From Falsiroseomonas algicola (GTDB taxonomy: Bacteria; Pseudomonadota; Alphaproteobacteria; Acetobacterales; Acetobacteraceae), in assembly GCF_011040385.1 (NCBI RefSeq), contig NZ_JAAIKB010000003.1:186001-250000 (forward strand): DNA of 64,000 bases. Direction: 5' to 3'. The position numbers and the translations under genes are program-made. This document shows, in pieces, positions 5,906 through 13,872 of this stretch (positions are counted from its first letter, which is position 1; each line of letters opens with the position of its first letter). The notes beneath the pieces are model-generated. The model made no database searches and was not told where the DNA came from. It saw only the letters and a program-made list of their open reading frames with translations.

Positions 5906-7618
5906 ATGAACCGGCGCAAGCCGAACGAGGACGAGGAAGCAGCGACGGGTGGCGTGCAGGGCACCCAGGCCCTGACGCGCGGCATCGCGCTGCTGAACCT
6001 CGTCGCCGATGCGCCAACCCCGCCGCGCTTCGCGGAGATCGCGGACCGCGCCGGACTCGCGCGCCCGACCGCGCATCGCATCCTGGCCGCGCTGGTGGAG
6101 GCGCGGATGCTGCGGCATGACCCGCTGACCCAGACCTATGCGCTGGGCTCCCGCTTCCTGGAGATGGCGCACCGCGTCTGGGACGGCTTCGACCTGCGCG
6201 CCACCGCCGCGCCGGAGCTGGAACGCCTGGCGCGCCTGGCCGGGGAGACGGCGCGGCTCGCGGTGCTCGATGGCGATGGCGTGCTGTACGTGGACCAGCG
6301 GGAGGCGGAGCAGGAGGCGGTGCGCCTGGTCAACCGCGTCGGCGCCCGCGCCCATCCCCATGCCAGCGCCTGCGGCAAGGCCATGCTGGCGCAGCTGCCC
6401 GCCGCCGAACGTCGCGCGCTGCTGGACCGGATCGCGCCGCTGGCCTCGCCCGGGCCGCGCACCCTGGCCGATGCCACGGCGCTGGAGCGCGACCTGACCA
6501 TCGCCGCCGCGCGGGGCTACGCCCTGTCGCTGGAGGAGGCGACGGCGGGGGTGAATGGCGTGGCCGCCGCGGTGCTGGACCGCCGCGCCCGGCCGCTGGG
6601 TGCCATCTGCCTGGTGGGGCCGGCCTTCCGGCTGGGCGAGGCCAGGCTGCACGCACTGGGGCGGGAGGTGATGGAGGCGGCGCGCCGCATCTCCGGCAAT
6701 GCCGCGGGCAGCGCCATGACGCTGACGGTCGCGCCGCGGCCGGCCGCCGTCTCCCCCGGCGTCACCGTCGCGGTGCGGGCGGAGGCGCTGCTGGGGGAAG
6801 GCCCGCTCTGGCATCAGGGGCGGCTGCACTGGGTGGATATCCTGGCCCCCGCGCTGCATCGCAGCGACCCCGAGACCGGCGAGGACCAGGTGACGCCCGT
6901 GGAGGAACTGGTCGCGGCGCTGGCGCCCCGGCGCGGCGGCGGGCTGGTGGCGGCGGCGCGGAGCGGGGTGCGGGCGCTGGATGGGCGCGGCCTCGGCGCC
7001 GTGCTGGCGGCGCCGCTGGCGGAGGGCGCGGGGCTGCGCCTGAACGACGGGAAATGCGACCGCGCGGGGCGCTTCTGGGTCGGCAGCCTCGCGCTGGATT
7101 CGACGCCGGATGCGGGGGCGCTGCACCGGATCGATGCCGATGGCACGGCGCGGGTGATGCAGGCGGGGCTGCATGTCGCGAACGGGATCGGCTTCAGCCC
7201 GGATGACCGGGTGCTCTACCTCGCGGACAGTGCGGCGCGGCGGATCGATGCCTTCGATTTCGATGTCGCCACCGGCGAGATCGCCAACCGCCGCCCCTTC
7301 GCGCGCTTCGCGGAGGGGGAGGGCGTGCCGGATGGGCTGACGGTGGATAGCGATGGCTTCGTCTGGGTCGCGCTCTGGGATGGCTGGCGCGTGGCGCGCT
7401 TCGCCCCGGATGGGCGGCCCGACCGCGTGATCCACCTGCCCGTGCCGCGGCCGACCAGCGTGGCTTTCGGGGGGGAGGGCTTCGACACGCTCTTCGTCAC
7501 CAGCGCGCGCGTGCGGCTCTCCGCGGCGGAGCTTGCCGCGGCGCCGCTCTCCGGCAGCGTCTTCGCCATCGAGACCGGCGGGCTTCGCGGCCTGCCGGAA
7601 CCCGACTTCCAGGGATGA
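5906..7618 (+). CDS. IclR-type regulator fused to SMP-30/gluconolactonase domain
   Basis: One uninterrupted 570-residue frame carries two families. Residues about 18-265 are an IclR regulator: a winged helix (TRGIALLNLVAD, AGLARPTAHRILAAL) and an effector domain (SACGKAMLA, GVNGVAAAV). Residues about 285-565 are an SMP-30/regucalcin beta-propeller lactonase with its metal residues Glu298 (LGEGPLWH), Asn380 (RLNDGKCD), Asn426 (VANGIGF) and Asp476 (PDGLTVDSDG). The protein can therefore sense a metabolite and probably hydrolyse a sugar lactone to the acid. GAAGGAAGG precedes the ATG. An internal ATG near residue 271 could also yield the lactonase alone. The DapA-like and dehydratase genes follow on the same strand, matching a lactonase-dehydratase-lyase route. 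Confidence 0.88.
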   Translation: MNRRKPNEDEEAATGGVQGTQALTRGIALLNLVADAPTPPRFAEIADRAGLARPTAHRILAALVEARMLRHDPLTQTYALGSRFLEMAHRVWDGFDLRATAAPELERLARLAGETARLAVLDGDGVLYVDQREAEQEAVRLVNRVGARAHPHASACGKAMLAQLPAAERRALLDRIAPLASPGPRTLADATALERDLTIAAARGYALSLEEATAGVNGVAAAVLDRRARPLGAICLVGPAFRLGEARLHALGREVMEAARRISGNAAGSAMTLTVAPRPAAVSPGVTVAVRAEALLGEGPLWHQGRLHWVDILAPALHRSDPETGEDQVTPVEELVAALAPRRGGGLVAAARSGVRALDGRGLGAVLAAPLAEGAGLRLNDGKCDRAGRFWVGSLALDSTPDAGALHRIDADGTARVMQAGLHVANGIGFSPDDRVLYLADSAARRIDAFDFDVATGEIANRRPFARFAEGEGVPDGLTVDSDGFVWVALWDGWRVARFAPDGRPDRVIHLPVPRPTSVAFGGEGFDTLFVTSARVRLSAAELAAAPLSGSVFAIETGGLRGLPEPDFQG

Positions 7619-7631
7619 GGAAACGAACCGC

Positions 7632-8546
7632 ATGACCAGCCTCTCGGGCGTCTTTCCCGTGCTGCCCACGCCCTTCACGCCGGACAACCAGGTGGATGAG
7701 GCCGCCTTCCGCCGGCTGATCGATTTCGCGGTGGAGGCGGGGTCCGACGGCATCGTCTTCCCCGGCATGGCGAGCGAGGTGGAGACGCTGTCGGCCGCCG
7801 AGCGCGGGCGGATGGTGGCGGTGCTGGGGGATCATCTGGCCGGGCGCCTGCCCTTCATCGTCGGAGCTTCCCACGCCGATCCCGCCGAAAGCGCGGCACG
7901 GGCGCGGGAGGGCATGGCGGCCGGCGCGGTGGCCGCCATGATCATGGCGCCGCCCCATGCCGGGCAGGATGTGGGCAGGCAGGCGGCCTTCTACGCGGCG
8001 GTGGCGGAGGCCGCGCCCGGCATCGCCCTCATGCTGCAGAACGCGCCGGCGCCGAATGGCGCGGCGCTGTCGCCGGAAGCGGTCGCGGCCGTCGCCGCCG
8101 CCGTACCGGCGATCCGCTACGTGAAGGAGGAGACGCTGCCCTGCGGCCAGCATGTCACGCGCATCCTGGCCGCCGCCGATGGCAGGCTGGATGGCGTGAT
8201 GGGCGGCGCGGGCGCGCGCTTCGTGCTGGATGAACTGGCGCGCGGTGCCAACGGCACCATGCCGGCGCTGGAACTGGCCGATGCGCATGCCGCGCTGTGG
8301 CGGGCGTGGAAGGCGGGTGACCGCGCGACGGCGCGCGCGATCTACCGCGACACGCTGCCGCTGCTGGCCTTCCAGATGACGTTCCGGGTGCGCGCGACGA
8401 AGGAGGTGCTGAAGCGCCGCGGCCTGCTGGACCACACCGGCGCGCGCGCCGCCGGCCCGAAATTCGATGCGGGCGACCTGGCGGAGATCGGGGAGCTGAT
8501 CGAGACGGCGCGGCCGGCCATGACGATGTATCCGCCCCATGCCTGA
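7632..8546 (+). CDS. DapA-family class I lyase/aldolase
   Basis: This 304-residue TIM-barrel protein belongs to the dihydrodipicolinate synthase/N-acetylneuraminate lyase family. The Schiff-base lysine is Lys165 (IRYVKEET), and the pyruvate-binding region is GIVFPGMASEVETLS, with Ser in place of part of the usual GTTGE loop. The Tyr of the usual YNVP motif is Gln136 here (LMLQNAPAP), so this is not the lysine-pathway enzyme. Members next to sugar-acid dehydratases act on 2-keto-3-deoxy acids, as aldolase or dehydratase, and that is the likely role. It starts 13 bases after the fusion gene and overlaps the dehydratase gene by 8 bases. Confidence 0.83.
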   Translation: MTSLSGVFPVLPTPFTPDNQVDEAAFRRLIDFAVEAGSDGIVFPGMASEVETLSAAERGRMVAVLGDHLAGRLPFIVGASHADPAESAARAREGMAAGAVAAMIMAPPHAGQDVGRQAAFYAAVAEAAPGIALMLQNAPAPNGAALSPEAVAAVAAAVPAIRYVKEETLPCGQHVTRILAAADGRLDGVMGGAGARFVLDELARGANGTMPALELADAHAALWRAWKAGDRATARAIYRDTLPLLAFQMTFRVRATKEVLKRRGLLDHTGARAAGPKFDAGDLAEIGELIETARPAMTMYPPHA

Positions 8547-9717
8547 TCGCATCGAGAAGGTCAGCGCCTTCGTCATCGAGATCCCGCGCGAGGTGCCCTA
8601 TCTCGGCCCGCTGCGCGACGGGGAATTCGTCAACCGCGCGGGCTACATCGTGCGGAAGGGCAACCGAACGCTCTATCCGACGAAGGATCGCAGCGTGGTG
8701 CTGCGCATCGACACGGAGAAGGGGCTGACGGGCTGGGGCGAGACCTACGGGATCGTCGCGCCGGAGGCGGTGCGCGCCATCGTGGATGACGTGCTGGCGC
8801 CGGTGCTGGAAGGGCGGGATCCCGCGGCGCCGGCGGTGATCCATGAGGACCTCTACGACCTCATGCGCGTGCGCGGCTTCTTCGGCGGCTTCTACGGGGA
8901 TGCGCTGGCGGCGGTGGACATCGCGCTGTGGGACCTGCTGGGCAGGTCGCTCGGCGTGCCGGTCTCGACCCTGCTCGGCGGGCGGCGGCACGGGCGCATC
9001 CCGGCCTATGTCTCCGGCCTGCCGAAGGCGACGCTGGATGAGCGCGTGGCCTTCGCGCGGGAGTGGCAGGCGAAGGGCTTCGACGGGTTCAAGTTCGCCG
9101 CCGTCGTGGCGGATGAGGGCGCGGAGGCGGAGATCGCGGCGCTGCGGGAAGGGCTCGGCCCGCGCGCGCGGATCATGGCGGACCTGCACTGGAAATACAC
9201 GGCGCCGGAAGCCATCCGCCTGATCCGGCGGCTGGAGCCGCATGGGCTTGCCTTCGCGGAGGCACCCTGCGCGCCGGAGGATATCGAGGGCACGACGCTG
9301 GTCGCGCGCAGCGTCGGCGTGCCGGTGGCACTCGGCGAGGAATTGCGCACGGTCTTCGAATGGCTGCCGCGCCTGGAACGCCGCGCCTTCGGCATCGGCC
9401 AGCCGGAGATGGGGCGCACCGGCATCACGGAGTTCGCCCGGATCGGCGCGCTGTGCCACGCCTACAATGTCGAGGTCATGCCGCATGCGACGATCGGCGT
9501 CGGCCTCTTCATGGCGGCGAGCCTTCAGGCCTCGAGCGCGCAGCAGAAACTTCCCTGCCACGAATACCAGCACAGCATCTTCGACCCCAACCTGCGCCTG
9601 ACGAAGCCCACGGGCACGCGGCACATGGCGTGCGAGGCGGGGGCCTATGTCCTGCCGGACGGGCCGGGGCTGGGGGTGGAGCCGTCTGACGAAATGTTCA
9701 CGCATCTCGTGTCGTAA
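8539..9717 (+). CDS. enolase-superfamily (mandelate racemase-like) sugar-acid dehydratase
   Basis: This 392-residue protein has the N-terminal capping domain and barrel of the mandelate racemase/muconate lactonizing group. The metal ligands are Asp215 (MADLHW), Glu241 (FAEAPCAPED) and Glu267 (ALGEEL); His316 (MPHAT) is the probable catalytic base, and Lys185 (GFKFAA) stands where a KxK pair would be, with the second Lys missing. The DxH arrangement (Asp215, His217) is seen in several aldonate or uronate dehydratases. It overlaps the DapA-like gene by 8 bases (ATGCCTGA), indicating coupling. It most likely dehydrates the aldonate released by the lactonase to a 2-keto-3-deoxy acid. The exact sugar is unknown. 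Confidence 0.85.
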   Translation: MPDRIEKVSAFVIEIPREVPYLGPLRDGEFVNRAGYIVRKGNRTLYPTKDRSVVLRIDTEKGLTGWGETYGIVAPEAVRAIVDDVLAPVLEGRDPAAPAVIHEDLYDLMRVRGFFGGFYGDALAAVDIALWDLLGRSLGVPVSTLLGGRRHGRIPAYVSGLPKATLDERVAFAREWQAKGFDGFKFAAVVADEGAEAEIAALREGLGPRARIMADLHWKYTAPEAIRLIRRLEPHGLAFAEAPCAPEDIEGTTLVARSVGVPVALGEELRTVFEWLPRLERRAFGIGQPEMGRTGITEFARIGALCHAYNVEVMPHATIGVGLFMAASLQASSAQQKLPCHEYQHSIFDPNLRLTKPTGTRHMACEAGAYVLPDGPGLGVEPSDEMFTHLVS

Positions 9718-9773
9718 CGGGGCGACGTGGGGCGGCGAAGCAGGGGGCATGATCCGAACCGGAGACGCCGCCC

Positions 9774-10247
9774 ATGTCGCCCTTCATCCCGCTCTCGCCC
9801 AAGGCTGACCGCATCCTGCTGCTGCTGGCCTGGCCGGCGGCGATCTGGATCGCCTTCGAATTCCTCTGGTACGAGCAGTACAAGCTGACGGGCAATGAGG
9901 GGTCCGTGTACCTCTTCACCATCCTCTCCGACTGGCTCGGCACGCCGGGCGGGGAGAAGCCCTTCCGGCTCTTCGTCGCGATCCAGGAGATCATCTGCGC
10001 GGTGCTGGTGCTGATCCCCCGCACGCGGATGATCGGCGCGGTGGGGTCGCTGGTGACGATGTCGGGCGCGATCTTCTTCCACACGGTCAGCCCGCTCGGC
10101 ATCGATCCCTATGGCGATGGCGGGCAGCTGTTCAAGGAAGCGGTTTTCACCTGGTTCATGTCGCTCTTCGTCCTCTTCGCCCATCGGGCGGAGGCGGTGG
10201 CGCTGCTGGCGCGGCTGAAGGCGCGGTTCCTGCCGGTGGCGGCGTGA
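9774..10247 (+). CDS. DoxX-like small membrane protein
   Basis: This 157-residue protein has four predicted membrane helices: LLLLAWPAAIWIAFEFLW, FRLFVAIQEIICAVLVLI, MIGAVGSLVTMSGAIFF and VFTWFMSLFVLFA. The size, topology and conserved charged loops (YEQYKLTG, GGQLFKEA) resemble the DoxX/DoxD-like family of inner-membrane proteins of unclear, often redox-linked, function. GGAGA precedes the ATG. The last codons overlap the GTG of the OpgC-like gene, so the two are co-translated. A specific role cannot be assigned. Confidence 0.65.
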   Translation: MSPFIPLSPKADRILLLLAWPAAIWIAFEFLWYEQYKLTGNEGSVYLFTILSDWLGTPGGEKPFRLFVAIQEIICAVLVLIPRTRMIGAVGSLVTMSGAIFFHTVSPLGIDPYGDGGQLFKEAVFTWFMSLFVLFAHRAEAVALLARLKARFLPVAA

Positions 10248-11368
10248 GCGGCGCGGTGCTGAAGCGTCCGCCGAGGGATCTCAGGCTGGACGTGCTGCGG
10301 GGGTGGATGCAGGTCTCCATCTTCGTCAGCCACGCCTTCGGCACCGCCTTCGCCTGGGGCATCCATGCGGCCTGGGGGGTCTCCGACAGCTCCGAGCAGT
10401 TCGTGCTGCTCTCGGGGCTGGTGTTGGGCTCCGTCTTCTCGCTGAAATTCGCGCGGGACGGGTTCGGCGCGGCCTGGCGGGATATCGGCATGCGGGCCGC
10501 CCGGCTCTGGCGCATGCATCTGCTGGTCTTCTTCGCCTTCGCCGCCATGGTCTTCGGCTTCGACCTCTTCACGCCGCTGGACGGCGTGGTGGAGGCGGGC
10601 GGCTGGTGCTGGCTGGCAAGCGAGCCCTGGTTCGCCATCCCCGGCGCGATGGTCGGGCTCTATCAGCCGGACTTCATGGGCGTGCTGCCGCTGTTTGTCC
10701 TCTGCATGCTGCTGCTGCCGGGCTTCGTGCTGCTGCTGACGCGTTTCGGCGCGCGGGCGCTGATCCTGCCCTGGGGGCTCTACATCGCGACGCAGGTCTT
10801 CGAGCTGCGGCCGCCGGCGCTGGGCGGCACCTATATCGCCTTCGATCCGCTGGCCTGGCAGGTGCTGTTCATGACGGGCATCTGGCTCGGCTGGCGGGCG
10901 CTGCATGGCGCGGGCCCGCTTGCGCGGCCCTGGTGGCTGGTGTCGCTGGCGGTGTCGGTGGTGCTGCTGGGCTTCTGGGTGAAGCTGTCCATGCATGGCT
11001 TCGCGCCGGAGATGCCGGCCTGGGTGCTGGCGCTGACGGACAAAGATGTGCTGGCGCCGCTGCGGCTCGCGCATGCGCTGTCGCTGGCCTGGCTGGTCTC
11101 CATCCTGGTGCCGCGGGAGGCACGCTGGATGCAGCAGGCCTTCCCGCAGGCCATGGCGGCGATCGGGCGGAACAGCCTGCAGGTCTTCTGCCTGGGCCTG
11201 TTCCTGTCCTGGATCGTGGCGGCGCTGTTCCGCCTGTTCCCGGCGGATCGGATGCTGCTGGATCTCGCGCTGATCCCGGCGGGCATCGCCATCCTCATCG
11301 CCTTCGCGCGCTGGCGCGAAGGCGACCGGAGCGTCTCCTACAGGGAGGCGACGGCGCGTTCCCAGTAG
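10244..11368 (+). CDS. opgC: OpgC-like integral membrane acyltransferase
   Basis: This 374-residue polytopic membrane protein has about ten helices and the OpgC-type N-terminus LRLDVLRGWMQVSIFVSH, including the early Arg/His residues typical of acyltransferase-3-like enzymes. It then has SEQFVLLSGLVLG and the repeated Trp-rich helices of the OpgC family. OpgC adds succinyl groups to osmoregulated periplasmic glucans. No glucan synthesis genes (opgGH) are seen here, so the acceptor could be another glycan. The GTG start overlaps the stop of the DoxX-like gene by 4 bases. The 3' end runs 31 bases into the convergent NMT1-type binding-protein gene. Confidence 0.75.
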   Translation: MSGAVLKRPPRDLRLDVLRGWMQVSIFVSHAFGTAFAWGIHAAWGVSDSSEQFVLLSGLVLGSVFSLKFARDGFGAAWRDIGMRAARLWRMHLLVFFAFAAMVFGFDLFTPLDGVVEAGGWCWLASEPWFAIPGAMVGLYQPDFMGVLPLFVLCMLLLPGFVLLLTRFGARALILPWGLYIATQVFELRPPALGGTYIAFDPLAWQVLFMTGIWLGWRALHGAGPLARPWWLVSLAVSVVLLGFWVKLSMHGFAPEMPAWVLALTDKDVLAPLRLAHALSLAWLVSILVPREARWMQQAFPQAMAAIGRNSLQVFCLGLFLSWIVAALFRLFPADRMLLDLALIPAGIAILIAFARWREGDRSVSYREATARSQ

Positions 11369-12321
11369 CCGAGGTCGAGGTAGCGATCGGGCGCGGGCGG
11401 CGTCCCGCCCCAGCTGCCCAGCACCTCCGCCCGCACGGCCAGCACGGTGCGGAAGCCCTGCAGGTCGAAGCGGCCATCGATGGCGGAGCCGGTTTCCGGC
11501 GCCGTCAGCAGTGCCAGGTTGCGGCGCGCCAGCGGCTGCGGGATGCGCAGCCGCTCCGCCAGCAGCGCCGTGACGGCGTCCGTATTGGCCGGCGCCAGCA
11601 TCCAGCGGATGCCCTCGACATAGCCCTGGAGGTAGCGGTGGACCACGTCCCGGTTCGCCGCCGACCAGGCCCGCATCGCCCAGCCCGCATTGCCGAGATA
11701 GGGGCCGACCGCCTCCGTCACCGTGGACAGCCGCCGCAACCCGCGATCCTCCGCTTGCAGGCTGAAGGGCGGGTTGAGCATGGAGGCATGCGCGGTCGGG
11801 TCGTTGAACATCAGCTCGTAGCGGGCGAAGGTGCCGCCCGTCGGCCGGATCTCGTAGCTGCCGCGCGGCAGGCCGTTCATCGCCAGCATCTTGTAGCCGA
11901 CCAGCGCATAGGCGGTGTTGGGCGCATCGACGATCAGCGTCTTGCCACGCAGGTCGGCCCAGTTCTGGATCTCCGGCTTCACGTAGAAGGCGTTGAAGGC
12001 GCTGTCGCCGCCGATGAGGATGCCGATGTCATGCCCGGCCTCCGCCATCGCCACCGCATTGTCCACGCCGGCCACGACCAGCTGGTGGTCCCCGGCGGCG
12101 AGGCCGTTGCGCAGCACGTCGGAATTGGGCGTGTTCTCGATCACCACGTTCAGCCCGCGCCGTTCGAAGGCGCCGGTGTGCTGGCCCGCGAAGAGCGGCA
12201 GGTTGGCCAGGCCCGGGAAGACCTTCACCTTCAGCGTGGTGGCCTGCGCGCGGGCAAGGCCGGGCGCGGCAAGCGCGGCGGCGGTGGTGCCGAGCAGCAG
12301 GCGTCGCGTGATGCGGATCAT
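11338..12321 (-). CDS. NMT1/SsuA-type ABC substrate-binding protein
   Basis: This 327-residue secreted protein has a Tat-like leader (MIRITRRLLLGTTAAALAAPGLARA) and the NMT1/THI5/SsuA fold: TLKVKVFPGLANLPLF, FERRGLNVVIE, GVDNAVAMAEAG and WADLRGKTLIVDAP. Such proteins bind sulfonates, nitrate, pyrimidine precursors or aromatic acids for an ABC importer, but no permease or ATPase gene lies next to it. I chose the ATG at 12321 because GGAGGGAAC precedes it; an upstream ATG at 12381 would lengthen the leader by 20 residues. The gene overlaps opgC at its 3' end and is divergent from the Rid gene. Confidence 0.83.
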   Translation of the reverse strand: MIRITRRLLLGTTAAALAAPGLARAQATTLKVKVFPGLANLPLFAGQHTGAFERRGLNVVIENTPNSDVLRNGLAAGDHQLVVAGVDNAVAMAEAGHDIGILIGGDSAFNAFYVKPEIQNWADLRGKTLIVDAPNTAYALVGYKMLAMNGLPRGSYEIRPTGGTFARYELMFNDPTAHASMLNPPFSLQAEDRGLRRLSTVTEAVGPYLGNAGWAMRAWSAANRDVVHRYLQGYVEGIRWMLAPANTDAVTALLAERLRIPQPLARRNLALLTAPETGSAIDGRFDLQGFRTVLAVRAEVLGSWGGTPPAPDRYLDLGYWERAVASL

Positions 12322-12448
12322 GGCGTCCGTTCCCTCCGAAATCGATTGCAGAGAGTTTGCCGGATTGCGGGACGGATTCAACAGCGGAGTGGGTTCCCGT
12401 GTCGGACGGGCCGGCTACAGTCCTGATCCACCGTCAGGAGGCTATGCG

Positions 12449-12832
12449 TTGGACAGGCAGGTCATCACCTCATCCAAGGTCACCTGGATGCGCTCCGGCG
12501 TCTCCCACGCCGTGCGGGCGGGCGACATGGTCTATGTGACGGGCGCGACGCCCTTCCATGGCGACCGGCAGATCGCAAAGGGCGACTTCGCCGCGCAGCT
12601 CCACCAGGTCATGAAGAACATCATCGCCATCCTGGAGGAGGCGGGCACGGGGCTCGACCGCGCGGTGAAGATGAATATCGCGCTGACCGACATGGACCGC
12701 TACGCGGAGTTCGACGCGATCTTCAAGACCTATTTCGAGCCCGGCAACTACCCCGCGCGGCAGACGATCGAGAGCCGGCGCCTGGCGCATCCCGACTTCC
12801 TCGTCTCGATCGACTGCATCGCCTGCTGCTGA
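12449..12832 (+). CDS. Rid (RidA/YjgF) family protein
   Basis: This 127-residue protein has the Rid fold: VSHAVRAGDMVYVTG at the start of the barrel, a middle QLHQVMKNIIAILEEAG helix, and the C-terminal PARQTIESRRLAHPDFLVSI with the Arg that binds the substrate carboxylate in imine deaminases. It probably hydrolyses reactive enamine or imine intermediates, or serves a pathway-specific deaminase. The start is a TTG at 12449 with a perfect AGGAGG 7 bases upstream; the nearby ATG is out of frame. The upstream extension of this open frame overlaps the divergent binding-protein gene and is not coding. It ends 6 bases from the convergent TctC-type gene. Confidence 0.85.
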   Translation: MDRQVITSSKVTWMRSGVSHAVRAGDMVYVTGATPFHGDRQIAKGDFAAQLHQVMKNIIAILEEAGTGLDRAVKMNIALTDMDRYAEFDAIFKTYFEPGNYPARQTIESRRLAHPDFLVSIDCIACC

Positions 12833-12838
12833 CGGGCG

Positions 12839-13810
12839 TCAGTCCGGCGTCAGCCCGATCTCCGTGATCAGGCGGCCGATCCGCGCGCTTTCGGTCCTGA
12901 CGCGCTCCGCCAGTTCGGCGGGGCCGAGCGCGAAGGGCGCGGTGCCGATCGGCAGCTTCTCCGCGAAGGCGGGGGACCTCACGGCGTCCAGGATATCCGC
13001 CGCCGCGCGATCCACCGTGGCGGCGGGCGTGGCCTTCGGGAAGAAGACCGCCATCCAGGCATTCATGAGCTGGATGCCTGGCGCGGCCTCCGCCAGGGTC
13101 GGCACTTCCGGCAGCAGCGGATGGCGTTCCGTGCCGTTGAAGGCCAGCGGCCGCAGCGCCCCGGACTGGATATGCGGCAGGGTGATGGAGAAGCTGTCCA
13201 TCGTGACCTGCACGCGGTTGGCGAGCAGGTCGGTGTTGCCGGCCGCGCTGGTGCGGTAGGGCACGTGCTGCATCGGGAAGTCGAGTCCCCGCGCCAGCGC
13301 CTCCAGGTTCAGATGCGGCACGGTGGCGTTGCCGGGGGAGTAGTAGAAGACCGGGCTGTCCGCGGGGCGTGACCGGGCATAGGCCGCGAGTTCGGCCAGG
13401 CTGCGCACCGGCAGCGCGGCATTGACGGCGAGGAAGGAGCTGGAGATGGCCAGCCCCGTCACTGCCTGCAGATCGGGGAAGGGATCGAAGCGCGGGTTGC
13501 GCTGGATATGCGGCAGGATGGTGAGCGCCGCGGCCGCCACCACGCCGCAGACGCTGCCATCGGCGGGCGCGCGGATCAGGTTGTTGGCGCCCAGCATGCC
13601 GCCGGCGCCGGGCAGGTTCTCCGCCGCGGTACGCCAGCCATGGCGCTGGCCCATCACCTCCAGCAGCACGCGCGCCACCTGGTCCGTGATGTTGCCGGCG
13701 CCATAGCCGATGATCATGCGGGTCGGTGGCGACCAGGTCCGCGACGCCTGGGCGAAGGCGGGAAGGGGAAGGGCAGCGAGGCTGCCCATCAGCCAGTGGC
13801 GACGCCGCAT
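12839..13810 (-). CDS. TctC/Bug-family periplasmic binding protein
   Basis: This 323-residue binding protein has a Tat-like leader (MRRRHWLMGSLAALPLPAFA). Bug-family signatures are present in altered form: WSPPTRMIIGYGAGNITDQVARVLLE, LPGAGGMLGAN, MQHVPYRTSAAGNTD and LPEVPTLAEAAPG. The usual GGxxD near the phosphate-like loop reads GNITD, so the ligand may differ from that of the two paralogs at 3822-5776. No TctAB genes accompany it. It lies downstream of the adenine deaminase operon on the same strand with a 62-base gap, and is convergent with the Rid gene. Confidence 0.85.
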   Translation of the reverse strand: MRRRHWLMGSLAALPLPAFAQASRTWSPPTRMIIGYGAGNITDQVARVLLEVMGQRHGWRTAAENLPGAGGMLGANNLIRAPADGSVCGVVAAAALTILPHIQRNPRFDPFPDLQAVTGLAISSSFLAVNAALPVRSLAELAAYARSRPADSPVFYYSPGNATVPHLNLEALARGLDFPMQHVPYRTSAAGNTDLLANRVQVTMDSFSITLPHIQSGALRPLAFNGTERHPLLPEVPTLAEAAPGIQLMNAWMAVFFPKATPAATVDRAAADILDAVRSPAFAEKLPIGTAPFALGPAELAERVRTESARIGRLITEIGLTPD

Positions 13811-13872
13811 CCGTGGTCTCCGTTGCCTTGGACGCGAAGGCTACGGAGCCCGGTGCGGCGCAACAAGTCCCA

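Noticed and set aside
5858-7768. 636-residue open frame on the minus strand
   Set aside because: It is antisense to the IclR-SMP30 fusion, has no family motifs and shows shadow-frame composition.
8155-9750. 531-residue open frame on the minus strand
   Set aside because: It is antisense to the DapA-like and dehydratase genes, whose catalytic residues are intact.
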